DNA of 64,000 bases, taken from positions 496,001 to 560,000 of the forward strand of contig NZ_CP118270.1 in assembly GCF_028771845.1 (NCBI RefSeq). Direction: 5' to 3'. The position numbers and the translations under genes are program-made. The DNA is from Paenibacillus marchantiae (GTDB taxonomy: Bacteria; Bacillota; Bacilli; Paenibacillales; Paenibacillaceae). The notes beneath the pieces were generated by a model. The model was not told the origin of the DNA and made no database searches. It worked only from the letters and a program-made list of their open reading frames with translations. Shown here one piece after another: positions 29,257 through 37,879 of the stretch (its first letter is position 1; each line of letters starts with the position of its first letter).

Positions 29257-29588
29257 GATGAGACCTCCTTATGTGAGAATAGTGCTGATGGACAGGATCA
29301 TTGCCAACGTGGGCTAGGTTCCGTTCAGGATTTGCCCGATACAGCAGAGAGATTCTCAGAAATATTAATTCTTATTATGTAACGTACAAACGGTATAATT
29401 TGGATCTATATTATAAATGATATTCACACTCAGCGCGTCAACTCTACCAGTATAACGTTCCGGCCCAGCAATGGAAAGGGTGCCCCGAAACCCAATAATA
29501 ACTTGAGTTTCGAGGTTCTACATATATTTGATAACTAGATATTTGGAGGTTGGGTCAGTCATTCTGTTAGATGAATCTCTTCTATAAA
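29257..29588. other. Intergenic region between the crt operon and fni
   Basis: Contains a moderately stable hairpin with CCTCGAAAC and GTTTCGGGG arms on the minus strand (about 29493-29527) without a clear T-run, possibly the end of the crt transcript. A TTGACG and a TATAAT (29441 and 29411 region) are separated by 20 bases, a poor promoter for fni. Confidence 0.4.
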
Positions 29589-31070
29589 TTACTTTACGAT
29601 TTCCGATGCAAGCTGCGCTCCAACAAGCTGCCCGGACAATGTCACAATCGGTGTTCCACCGCCCGGATGCGTTGTTCCGCCCACGTACCACAGCCCTTGT
29701 ACATCCTTGCTTTTATTGCCGGGACGCATGAAGGTCTGCTTCACGGAGTTGGACGAGATGCCGTAGATCGACCCTTGATGGGCGAGTGTATCCCGTTCTA
29801 TATGTTGAGGTGTGTACCGGATCAGCACATCCGACTGCTTCAATCCCATAATTCCCCGCTCGGCCAGCTTCTCCAACACCAATTCACCGTAACGGTCCAT
29901 CTGTTCACCCCAATTCCATGAGTCCGACAAATACGGAGCGTTCACCAGAATGAACAGATTGCTCGCTCCTGTCGGAGCCATACCCGCTTCCGAATAACCG
30001 GAATAACAGATGTAGATCGTCGGATCGGCAGGCATTTTTCGGTCACGGAAAATATGGTCAAACTCCGGTTCATACCGTTCTGGGAAAAAGACGGTATGGT
30101 GCAGCAGGGATTCATACTGTCTTCGCACACCAGCCAGTGTCACGAACCCCGAAATCGACGGCTCATACTTGCGAATTCGCTCATCGCTCATCTGTTTGCG
30201 ATATTCTGGTGCAAGCAGCAGCCGATTGACGCTAAGCACATCTCCATTGGCAACGACCTGATCGGCTTCCCGGAAGCCCTGATCCGTATCCACACCTGCC
30301 ACTTTACCATGTCTGACAACAATTTGATGGACTTCAATGCCAGTAACGATCTGCACCCCTTTTTCCTGTGCAAGCCGTGTCATTGCTTCTATTAGTTGAT
30401 AGGTTCCACCCTTGACCCCATAGATGCCCTCTTCTGCTTCCACATGACCCATCATGGCAAAGATTGAAGGCGCCTGATATGGTGATGACCCAACATAGGT
30501 AGCATACCGACCGAACATCGCAAGGGTATGAGGGTGTTGGAAATAAGAACGCAGCAGCTTATCCAGCTTCACTGTAGGTCGTACGCGCAGCAGACTGCGC
30601 AGCATTCGAAGATTATATTTATCCTTTGGCGACAACAGTAGCTTTCCAAGAAAATGACGATTAGCTTCCGCATACAGCGCAGCAGACTCATCCATAAATG
30701 CATCGTAACGGGCTGCATCCTCCGGGCTGTAGACAGCAATCTGCTCCTTCATCCACCCTCGATTGCCCGACAAATCGACCACGGTCCCATCTCGGAATAT
30801 ATTACGCGTACGTGGTTCCAACTCATATAACTGCACGTAATCTTCCATTTCTACACCTGCGTGATCGAAGACAGAACGGAAGCTTGCAGGCATCGTGATC
30901 GTACTTGGCCCTCGGTCAAAATGATATCCATCCTGCTCAATGTGTTGCAGCTTCCCACCGACCCGCTCCTGCCGCTCCAGAATGGTGACCCGTACGCCCT
31001 GCGAAGCTAGCCGAATGGCACACGATAGACCTCCAAATCCTGCTCCGATGATAATGACGTTACCCTTCAA
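29589..31070 (-). CDS. CrtI/CrtN-type carotenoid desaturase or oxidase (last gene of operon)
   Basis: FAD-dependent amine-oxidase-fold enzyme, 493 residues. The N-terminal dinucleotide motif IIIGAGFGGLSCAIRLASQG and the C-terminal carotenoid-desaturase signature GLWYVGGTTHPGGGTPIV are clear. In related C30 clusters several CrtN paralogues act as diapophytoene desaturase, as terminal methyl oxidase (CrtP/CrtNb) or as aldehyde-level oxidase; which this is cannot be assigned from sequence alone. It probably starts at TTG 31070, overlapping the stop of the upstream glycosyltransferase by four bases. Confidence 0.88.
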   Translation of the reverse strand: MKGNVIIIGAGFGGLSCAIRLASQGVRVTILERQERVGGKLQHIEQDGYHFDRGPSTITMPASFRSVFDHAGVEMEDYVQLYELEPRTRNIFRDGTVVDLSGNRGWMKEQIAVYSPEDAARYDAFMDESAALYAEANRHFLGKLLLSPKDKYNLRMLRSLLRVRPTVKLDKLLRSYFQHPHTLAMFGRYATYVGSSPYQAPSIFAMMGHVEAEEGIYGVKGGTYQLIEAMTRLAQEKGVQIVTGIEVHQIVVRHGKVAGVDTDQGFREADQVVANGDVLSVNRLLLAPEYRKQMSDERIRKYEPSISGFVTLAGVRRQYESLLHHTVFFPERYEPEFDHIFRDRKMPADPTIYICYSGYSEAGMAPTGASNLFILVNAPYLSDSWNWGEQMDRYGELVLEKLAERGIMGLKQSDVLIRYTPQHIERDTLAHQGSIYGISSNSVKQTFMRPGNKSKDVQGLWYVGGTTHPGGGTPIVTLSGQLVGAQLASEIVK

Positions 31071-32215
31071 CTGTACCGCCTACCTTTCCATACATACCCC
31101 TTGCCGGAACGACCTGCCTGCCAGGAAGCGATGCCGATCGCAATGACACAGGCCATACTTATCGGTTGCAGGAAAGCAAGCCACCAGGGTTGTCCTCCAG
31201 CGTGATCCGATACCCTTTTGACTGCCATCCCGAGCACGGTTCCCACAAGACCATAGATGATGGACGTAGAATTGCCCGCCAACAAACCGATCATCAGACC
31301 GAGCGGAGGCACAATATACATCAGTGTATACATCAGCATCGTGCCTAACAGCAGCACATCTTTGCGCCCCATACCTTCGTACATGTTTTTCTTATAGCCG
31401 TTCCACACTTCTGCACCATTCTGGTACATTCGTGTATTCGTTACATCATGAACATCGGCCAACATGACGGGATGTCCCGCACGCTTAACCGCCTTCGCCA
31501 GACTCATGTCATCGACCAGATCAGCCTGAATTGCAGCATGTCCACCCGAGGCCTTATAACTGGAACGGTGAATGAGCAAAAACGCCCCAGTAGCGGCTAC
31601 AAACATCGGATTGGATGATCTGCGTATCATGAAAATGGGAAGATGACTGATGATGGTGAACACCATCATAGGCACAACGAGCTTTTCCATCCAGGTCTTC
31701 GTCACCTGATAGGGGAATCCCGTTACCAGGCCGCCGCCCTGCTCACACCCCGCAGCAATAGTCTGCCGGATGGCTTGCGGTTCCAAGCGTACATCGGCAT
31801 CCACGAACATAAACCATTCACCCTTGGCCTCCTGTACCAGTCGGTGACAAGCATGAGATTTTCCCATCCAGCCTACGGGAAGTTCCACGCCATGCAGCAG
31901 GCGCACACGTGGATCACAATCGGCAATTGCTTGAACTATAGCTGCGGTCTCATCTTCCGAGCGATCATCCAGCACCAGTACTTCCATTCGAAATCCGGAT
32001 GTATCGCTGGCAAGCACACTTTCCAGACATCCTTGAATGTGCAGTTTCTCGTTGCGGGCAGGAATCAGTACAGAGACCAGGATATCCTTATTTTTCAATT
32101 CATCTGCGTTGAATGAACGCACTTTGGGCAGACAGGTGACGTTCCATATTGCAAACACCACCTGAACGCCCAGTACACAAGTCAGTATAATCCATCCTAT
32201 TTCAGATGCACTCAT
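31067..32215 (-). CDS. Family 2 glycosyltransferase (CrtQ-like)
   Basis: Membrane-associated glycosyltransferase, 382 residues. An N-terminal membrane helix (about residues 7-26) precedes the GT-A domain with VSVLIPARNEKLHIQGC, LVLDDRSEDET and the DxD metal motif VDADV near 138-142. Three hydrophobic segments follow at the C-terminus. In carotenoid clusters such enzymes (CrtQ) add glucose to the hydroxyl or carboxyl end of the C30 chain. It lies two bases from the acyltransferase gene, which would esterify the sugar. No strong ribosome binding site, consistent with translational coupling. Confidence 0.87.
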   Translation of the reverse strand: MSASEIGWIILTCVLGVQVVFAIWNVTCLPKVRSFNADELKNKDILVSVLIPARNEKLHIQGCLESVLASDTSGFRMEVLVLDDRSEDETAAIVQAIADCDPRVRLLHGVELPVGWMGKSHACHRLVQEAKGEWFMFVDADVRLEPQAIRQTIAAGCEQGGGLVTGFPYQVTKTWMEKLVVPMMVFTIISHLPIFMIRRSSNPMFVAATGAFLLIHRSSYKASGGHAAIQADLVDDMSLAKAVKRAGHPVMLADVHDVTNTRMYQNGAEVWNGYKKNMYEGMGRKDVLLLGTMLMYTLMYIVPPLGLMIGLLAGNSTSIIYGLVGTVLGMAVKRVSDHAGGQPWWLAFLQPISMACVIAIGIASWQAGRSGKGYVWKGRRYS

Positions 32216-32217
32216 CG

Positions 32218-32976
32218 CTAACGGTTCACCCGCTTTCGTGCCGCATCGTATTTTTCACTCGTAGAACGTACATGACGAATCAGTGGAAAAGCGCCCGGTA
32301 AACTCCCCTGCCCGATGCGTACCAGCTCTGATTTATGGTCATTCAACTGCTGCTCCAGCACCCTGCTCAATCTGGTGGCAATCTCGTCACTCTTCCATGT
32401 CTTCCAATTTTCTATTACAGGCGCACCCACCTGCATCGATACTTCCGGTAAATCATGTTGAACCATGCCATGGCACAAAGTCACAGGTACAGCTACGGCG
32501 CGTGGAGAGCGGCGTAACAGCAAACCAATGCCTGGACGAAACTCGATTGGCCTGGCATCCTGATGCAGAATTTCCCCTTGGGGAAAGATCCAGACCCTTT
32601 TGCCGGAGTGAAGCAGCTCGGTCGTATATTGCAAGGAGGTTCGAATGCTGGATGCATTCTCCTTATTGATTGAATACGCGCCAAGTTTGCGGAAAAAGGC
32701 ATATTGTCGCAGCTGCTCTTCTTCCATCATGACATAATGATCGCCTCGGGAAGTCTGTTGAGATGCATGATAGAGCAGCAGACCATCCCACCACGAGCTG
32801 TGGTTCATGAAATAGATGACCGGTTGATCCGGGTCCATGGGTGAGTCATTGTTCGGGAGCAGCGGGTCCAGTGACCCTGATAACGTAAACGAGCGAAAAC
32901 GTCTCCGCAGCAAATAATAATGATTGTATAAGAAAAAAATCCGGTTAAACGGTTTTGATTTTACGGCGCGAATCAT
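32218..32976 (-). CDS. 1-acylglycerol-3-phosphate acyltransferase-like (PlsC family)
   Basis: A 252-residue acyltransferase with the catalytic NHSSWWD (H59-x4-D64) and FPQGE (131-135) motifs of the PlsC fold. In C30 carotenoid clusters a related enzyme attaches a fatty acid to the sugar of the glycosyl carotenoid, as CrtO does in staphyloxanthin synthesis; that role is inferred from context. The ATG at 32976, with GAGGGGAG upstream, is preferred to the longer frame; it overlaps the end of the hydratase gene. Confidence 0.85.
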   Translation of the reverse strand: MIRAVKSKPFNRIFFLYNHYYLLRRRFRSFTLSGSLDPLLPNNDSPMDPDQPVIYFMNHSSWWDGLLLYHASQQTSRGDHYVMMEEEQLRQYAFFRKLGAYSINKENASSIRTSLQYTTELLHSGKRVWIFPQGEILHQDARPIEFRPGIGLLLRRSPRAVAVPVTLCHGMVQHDLPEVSMQVGAPVIENWKTWKSDEIATRLSRVLEQQLNDHKSELVRIGQGSLPGAFPLIRHVRSTSEKYDAARKRVNR

Positions 32977-33712
32977 ATAGCCAGCTCCCCTCAGCAAGAA
33001 GCACACCTACAATAGCAATGATGAAGCTACCTGTAATTCCTTCTTTGAGAGCTAACAACCCAAACAGTAGAATAAACAGCTGATATAACCATTTTGCACG
33101 CAGCAATGAGCTTCGATCTGAAGGCATTGCCGGAAGAAACAAAGAGAGGAACGCTCCCATTACAAACCAGCTTATGTAATTGGTCCAGGGCACACCGTAG
33201 AATCCACCTGGGGCTTGCCATTGCCAGAATCCTCTGGCATGCGCAACCGGGTCCAGCACCAGATCGAGCACGATGGCCCAAAATCCAGTCTTAACCGCCC
33301 GGATCAGCTTGCCGGTCCAGGTCGAGCCACCGCCACTGAGCAGAGCCGAGTTACCCACCACGGCAATCCAGGCGAAGCCTAATGTAACGGGTACACTAAA
33401 CAGGTGGATTCCGAAGAAGTCTGAATACGAATACTCGCCAAAGGGCCAGTGTGTATGCACGCCGACCCATTCTACCCCCATGCCACCCAGCCATATAATA
33501 AAGGAAACCAGCCAGAGTCCAGGTTTCATCCAAATGACTGACTGGTCGGACAACCCTGTCCGTTTCCGTCCTTGATATATCAGATCCATCACATACAGTG
33601 CATAGAAGATTAGAAACAAACCGTTGGAGAAGGACAGTACATCCGGAACACCGATTGTCAGCATCAGTACCGCTCCGATGAAGTACCACGCCCAGTACAG
33701 GCCCTGAACCAT
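32945..33712 (-). CDS. Carotenoid biosynthesis protein, CruF-type hydratase
   Basis: A 255-residue integral membrane protein with about seven hydrophobic segments. It matches the carotenoid-biosynthesis family DUF422/CruF: GGMGVEWVGVHTHWPFGEYSY, LDLVLDPVAHARGFWQW and GGFYGVPWTNYISWF, rich in the conserved His, Asp and Trp residues. CruF enzymes add water to the terminal psi-end double bond to give a 1-hydroxy end group, the site for later glycosylation. Its ATG overlaps the stop of the synthase gene (TGATG), a sign of coupling. Confidence 0.88.
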   Translation of the reverse strand: MVQGLYWAWYFIGAVLMLTIGVPDVLSFSNGLFLIFYALYVMDLIYQGRKRTGLSDQSVIWMKPGLWLVSFIIWLGGMGVEWVGVHTHWPFGEYSYSDFFGIHLFSVPVTLGFAWIAVVGNSALLSGGGSTWTGKLIRAVKTGFWAIVLDLVLDPVAHARGFWQWQAPGGFYGVPWTNYISWFVMGAFLSLFLPAMPSDRSSLLRAKWLYQLFILLFGLLALKEGITGSFIIAIVGVLLAEGSWLYDSRRKIKTV

Positions 33713-34584
33713 CAGGATACCGCCGTGCGGGAGGCTTGGTAAGCCAGCATTGGATAACGTTTCACAATGGCACCCAGCATCTCCAGTTTCAGTTCATCAC
33801 TAACAAATGCACGCTTCGTATACACGTCATAGTCGTTGCGCTCAACCGCATGCAGAATAGTCGAATAAAAGGCTGCAGCCAGCTCAATGGCAAATGCACT
33901 TTCGGTTGGATACGTATCCAGATGGTCCATACCGATACGGAACCAGCCCAGCGCAGCTGCTTTTAATTCATGAATGATGGCTTTAAACCTTTCGTCAACA
34001 ACACCGTTAGCCCAATCCTGTTCGGAATATCCATGCTTCTCCATCAACTCCAGCGGAACGTAGCGACGGGCTCTTGCCCGGTCTTCGCCCACATCACGGA
34101 TAATATTGACGATCTGCATACCTTTGCCCAGCGCAATCCCGTTCATAGCCACGTCTGTACCGTTGTCATCTCGCAATACAGGCAGCAACATCTCGCCGAC
34201 GGTTCCGGCAACCAGATAACAATACTGTTCCAGTTCCTCCATCGTTGTATAATGTGTGACTTTAAGATCAGTTAATTGTCCGTCCATTTGACGGAAGAAA
34301 GGCCCCTTGTCCAAATGAGGGAAACTCGTAAACAGCCATCGTAATGCCGGCCAAATAAAATGTCCTTCCGCTTCTTCCAGTTGATTGAACAGATTGCGGA
34401 TTTCATGAATCGTATAGGGCGACTGCTCCGGCTCATCTACACTGTCATCGATCATGCGACAAAAGGCATAGATCACGTACACGGCCTCGCGGCGTGGGCT
34501 GGGCAGACCTCTGAAGGCTTGATAAAAAGATGACGAGCCCTTTTGCATTAATTCCTCACACTTGTTCAAAATCGCTTCATTCAT
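33712..34584 (-). CDS. Squalene/phytoene synthase family (CrtM-like)
   Basis: Condenses two prenyl diphosphates head to head, the first committed step of carotenoid synthesis. Both aspartate-rich Mg2+ sites are present: DDSVDEPE at residues 46-53 and NIIRDVGEDRARARRYVP from residue 160. No prenyltransferase gene for geranylgeranyl diphosphate is in the cluster, and the other enzymes look like the C30 pathway of Bacilli, so dehydrosqualene from farnesyl diphosphate is the likely product (inference). It overlaps both neighbours by one to four bases, and AAGGAG precedes the ATG at 34584. Confidence 0.9.
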   Translation of the reverse strand: MNEAILNKCEELMQKGSSSFYQAFRGLPSPRREAVYVIYAFCRMIDDSVDEPEQSPYTIHEIRNLFNQLEEAEGHFIWPALRWLFTSFPHLDKGPFFRQMDGQLTDLKVTHYTTMEELEQYCYLVAGTVGEMLLPVLRDDNGTDVAMNGIALGKGMQIVNIIRDVGEDRARARRYVPLELMEKHGYSEQDWANGVVDERFKAIIHELKAAALGWFRIGMDHLDTYPTESAFAIELAAAFYSTILHAVERNDYDVYTKRAFVSDELKLEMLGAIVKRYPMLAYQASRTAVS

Positions 34585-36044
34585 GTTTCCATCTCCTTCG
34601 TCAGTAAATTCACTGCCATCCGTGCACTTTGCATCACAATAGGAACCCCGCCTCCCGGATGTACAGAAGCTCCTGCCGCATACAGTCCCCGGATTGCCGG
34701 GAATGGCTTCGGTTGCGGACGATATACACCGGATTGAAACAGTACGGGTGCGATGCCAAAGCTGCCGCCGCCATACAGCCCGTCACGCTCAGCGTCAGCG
34801 GGAGTACGTATTTTTTTCCACTTGAGTGCTTCACGGAGTCCCGGAAATCCGCGTTGTTCCGCTTCTTCCAACACTCGTTCTGCCAGCGCTTCGCTCTCCC
34901 GAGACCAGTCGACACCATCGGCATCCGGCACCGGAATGAGGAAGTACAACACACTCTGACCTGGCGGAGCTGCCGTCTCGTCCAATGCAGCCGGATTGAA
35001 TACATAAAAAGAGGACTTCGCCGGAATGCGGCGCTGGTCGAACACTTCCCGCAGACTGCCGTCCAGACTTGGAGGCAGGAAAAACTGATGCGTCGTTGCA
35101 TCATCCCAGGTTTTGTCTACGCCCGCATAGATCAACACACATCCTGATGAGGGGCGAAATGGCTTTCGTTTGCGTGAAAATTCAGTCGTCTGACCCAGCA
35201 GACCCGATAGGTGGGGGAAATCGCCATTGTAGATAACTGCATCCACATTTTCTGCGCCTGCGGCAGTTTCTATACCTTCGCATACACCATTTTTAATATT
35301 CAGTCCCGTCACTTCCGTGTTCAGCACCACCCGACCACCTCGTGATATCAGTTCCTGTTCCAGTATGGCAGGTAATGCAGCATAGCCACCTTTCACCATC
35401 CAGATGCCATATTCATGCTCTGCATAAGGAAGCAGGGAATAAATACCCGGCGTGCCGAAGGGAGATCCTCCAATATAGAGACTTTGCAGCGAATATGCAT
35501 CCAGCAGTTCCTCATGCTGAAAATAATCGCCTACAGCCTTCCGTACACTTTTGTGAGCACGTAATCGGCCCATCAGGGACATCAGAGACGGAGTGAAGAA
35601 ATCCCTTTTTCGTGGAAAAGCCTGTTCCAGAAACGCAGCCCGTCCCGCCGGAAACAGCGTGTCCATATCTTTCATAAATTTCGAGAATCCCTGGCTTTCT
35701 CCAGGGAAGAGACGTTCAATCTCTTCGGCCTGCTGTTCACGTGCCGTCATTTTGGTCATCACACGTCCGCTGCTGTAATGAACCCTGTACAATGGATCAC
35801 AACGCAGCAGCTCAATCTTCGAACGATCCACCCCCGCTTCCTCCAAAATGCCAAGCAGCATCTCGGGCAGAAGTACGATGGTCGGGCCTTGATCGATCCG
35901 ATATTCCCCTTCCTGCTCGTAGCCGATACGACCTCCAACTCTGGAACCCCGTTCGTATACCGTTACGTCCCAACCCTGTTTATTCAGCAGCAATGCTGAA
36001 GTAAGACCGCCAATGCCTGCACCTACGATGGCTGCCCGTTTCAT
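34581..36044 (-). CDS. CrtI/CrtN-type carotenoid desaturase or oxidase (second gene of operon)
   Basis: A 487-residue FAD enzyme with AAIVGAGIGGLTSALLL at the N-terminus, the DQGPTIVLLPEM substrate region and the C-terminal GLYAAGASVHPGGGVPIV signature. It is about as distant from the other two paralogues in the operon as they are from each other, judging by eye, so a separate step (second desaturation or terminal oxidation) is probable. The ATG follows GGGAGG and overlaps the upstream desaturase stop by four bases (ATGA). Confidence 0.88.
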   Translation of the reverse strand: MKRAAIVGAGIGGLTSALLLNKQGWDVTVYERGSRVGGRIGYEQEGEYRIDQGPTIVLLPEMLLGILEEAGVDRSKIELLRCDPLYRVHYSSGRVMTKMTAREQQAEEIERLFPGESQGFSKFMKDMDTLFPAGRAAFLEQAFPRKRDFFTPSLMSLMGRLRAHKSVRKAVGDYFQHEELLDAYSLQSLYIGGSPFGTPGIYSLLPYAEHEYGIWMVKGGYAALPAILEQELISRGGRVVLNTEVTGLNIKNGVCEGIETAAGAENVDAVIYNGDFPHLSGLLGQTTEFSRKRKPFRPSSGCVLIYAGVDKTWDDATTHQFFLPPSLDGSLREVFDQRRIPAKSSFYVFNPAALDETAAPPGQSVLYFLIPVPDADGVDWSRESEALAERVLEEAEQRGFPGLREALKWKKIRTPADAERDGLYGGGSFGIAPVLFQSGVYRPQPKPFPAIRGLYAAGASVHPGGGVPIVMQSARMAVNLLTKEMET

Positions 36045-37591
36045 GAATGGCCTCCCGCTTCCGCCGTTTTCACATACGAGGATGGTTTCGAGCGCTTGCG
36101 AGCGTCCTCTTCCTGGATCAGCTTCACGCTGATTCGAGCTGATTCAAAAATGGTCGGCAGCCCACTGCCCGGATGCGTTCCGCCGCCCACCAGCCATACC
36201 CTTTTCAACTCTTCAAACTGGTTATGCGGCCGCAGATACATCATCTGCCCAAGATTATGAGCCATGTTAAATGTTGCTCCACGGTACACGTCGAGTTCAT
36301 TTTGCCAATCCAGCGGTGTAAACATCATGGATTCTTCAATACGACTGCGGATGTCTGACAACTCAGGAATCGATTCCATCCGCTTCATCATCGCCTCCCG
36401 CACATTCTCCCGTTCTACCTCCCAATCGATGTCTCCGGTAAGGTTCGGCGTAGGCATGAGAACATATAATGCAGATTTCCCTTCCGGTGCGAGCGTCGAA
36501 TCGAGTCTGGAAGGGTTATGAATATAGAGGGATGGATCCGCAGACAACACTTTGTGCTTCGTAATCTCGTCGACGTTGAGTCGATAGTCCTCGGGAAAAT
36601 AGATCGAATGATGCGGTAAATCCACTTCACCGTCCACGCCCAGATACAACATGGCTGTGGAGCAAGAGTACTTTTTACGCTTCATTTTCTCCGGTGTATA
36701 TTTCTTGAGTACGCCTGGTTCAAACAGATGGTTCACGGCATGTGCAAAGTCTGCATTAACAACGACATGGTCCGCTTCAATGCGTTCGCCATTTTCAAGC
36801 AAAACGCCTTCTGCACGACCATTGCGAACAATGACCTGTTTAACTGGACAGGATGTATGTATTCTTCCTCCATATTCTTCAACTACATCAGCCATGGCTT
36901 GAAATACGCGATTGACGCCGCCAATGGGGTGAAATAATCCATAATGGTGCTCAATGAATGACAGAATCGTAAACGTACCCGGGCAATCCCAAGCGGACAT
37001 GCCGAGGTATTTGGATTGGAACGTGAATGCCCAGCGCAAGCGCTCATCTGTGAAATAGCGGGACAGAATGCCGTAAACTGTATTGTTAATATCGAGTTTC
37101 GGCAGAGCTGTCATGGCATCTTTTCGCAAATAATCTGCCAGCTTGCCGAAAGGCCTGCGCAGCAAAGGCATGACTTTGCCAAACTTCACTTCCTCTTCCT
37201 GCATGAACCGAAGGTAATTGTCCTCGTTGCCGGGGAAAAGCTCCTTGATCTGTGCGGCTGTATCTTCACGATTACGAGAAGGCGTAAACACCTTATCACC
37301 GAAATTTAGGGCATACAGCGGAGTCAGCTCTTTCATCTCCACATAGTCTGATAGCTTGCGTCCTACAACGTCGAACATCTCTTCAATCAACTGCGGCATC
37401 ATCAAAAACGTTGCACCACGGTCGAACCGATATTCGCCCAGATCCAGTCTGGCAGAACGTCCCCCAATGACTGGCTGTTTCTCATATACATCTACTTCGT
37501 ACCCCTGGCCGGACAATAACATCGCTGCTGCAAGTCCACCCGGACCTGCACCAATGACAGCTGCACGTTTACGTTGCTGATTCGGTATCAT
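36041..37591 (-). CDS. CrtI/CrtN-type phytoene/diapophytoene desaturase (first gene of operon)
   Basis: A 516-residue FAD-dependent desaturase, first gene of the crt operon. Motifs are AAVIGAGPGGLAAAMLLSGQG, YRFDRGATFLMMPQ and the C-terminal RVWLVGGGTHPGSGLPTIF. First position and closeness to CrtN-type sequences make it the best candidate for the main 4,4'-diapophytoene desaturase. The ATG at 37591, giving MIPNQQRKRA, has AGGAAAGG at good spacing; a GTG three codons earlier is an alternative. The promoter and operators lie at 37692-37754, so the mRNA leader is about 130 bases. Confidence 0.9.
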   Translation of the reverse strand: MIPNQQRKRAAVIGAGPGGLAAAMLLSGQGYEVDVYEKQPVIGGRSARLDLGEYRFDRGATFLMMPQLIEEMFDVVGRKLSDYVEMKELTPLYALNFGDKVFTPSRNREDTAAQIKELFPGNEDNYLRFMQEEEVKFGKVMPLLRRPFGKLADYLRKDAMTALPKLDINNTVYGILSRYFTDERLRWAFTFQSKYLGMSAWDCPGTFTILSFIEHHYGLFHPIGGVNRVFQAMADVVEEYGGRIHTSCPVKQVIVRNGRAEGVLLENGERIEADHVVVNADFAHAVNHLFEPGVLKKYTPEKMKRKKYSCSTAMLYLGVDGEVDLPHHSIYFPEDYRLNVDEITKHKVLSADPSLYIHNPSRLDSTLAPEGKSALYVLMPTPNLTGDIDWEVERENVREAMMKRMESIPELSDIRSRIEESMMFTPLDWQNELDVYRGATFNMAHNLGQMMYLRPHNQFEELKRVWLVGGGTHPGSGLPTIFESARISVKLIQEEDARKRSKPSSYVKTAEAGGHS

Positions 37592-37691
37592 GCCACTCAC
37601 CTTTCCTATGTTAAGAACTATCTCTAGGACTATAGTCTTTAACCTATTATTAAACCGCCCATGAACAGTTCAAGCGGGTAAACGCAAAAAC

Positions 37692-37724
37692 ATTATACAA
37701 ATGTAGTACAAATATTATACAACT
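37692..37724 (-). promoter_or_regulatory. Putative CarH operator at the crt promoter
   Basis: On the plus strand TACA occurs at 37696, 37707 and 37718, exactly 11 bases apart, in the context ATTATACA, GTAGTACA, ATTATACA. Established work on Thermus CarH describes tandem 11-bp repeats of the form nnTnTACAnnn; the first and third units fit fully and the second differs at one position. The array overlaps the expected transcription start of the crt operon. Binding is inferred. Confidence 0.75.
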
Positions 37725-37725
37725 T

Positions 37726-37754
37726 ATTAAATCAAAAAATGACCGACTGGTCAA
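37726..37754 (-). promoter_or_regulatory. crt operon promoter with overlapping palindrome
   Basis: Minus-strand -35 TTGACC (37749-37754), 17-base spacer, -10 TTTAAT (37726-37731). The -35 is embedded in the palindrome TGACCGACTGGTCA (37740-37753), which has the look of a TetR-type operator. Two further TATAAT hexamers lie downstream inside the CarH repeats without good -35 partners. Confidence 0.65.
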
Positions 37755-37879
37755 ATTCTCTAATAAGATATTTTGGAATACAAAAAAACACCCTCTGCGC
37801 TCTTGCGTCAAAGGATGTCCTGTATACCCAAACCTATACATTCTATTTTAAAATACATTTTTAAAAAGACACGAATCAG

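Noticed and set aside
29493..29527. Hairpin downstream of the crt operon as an intrinsic terminator
   Set aside because: The stem is fair but no T-run follows; it is mentioned only as a possible transcript end.
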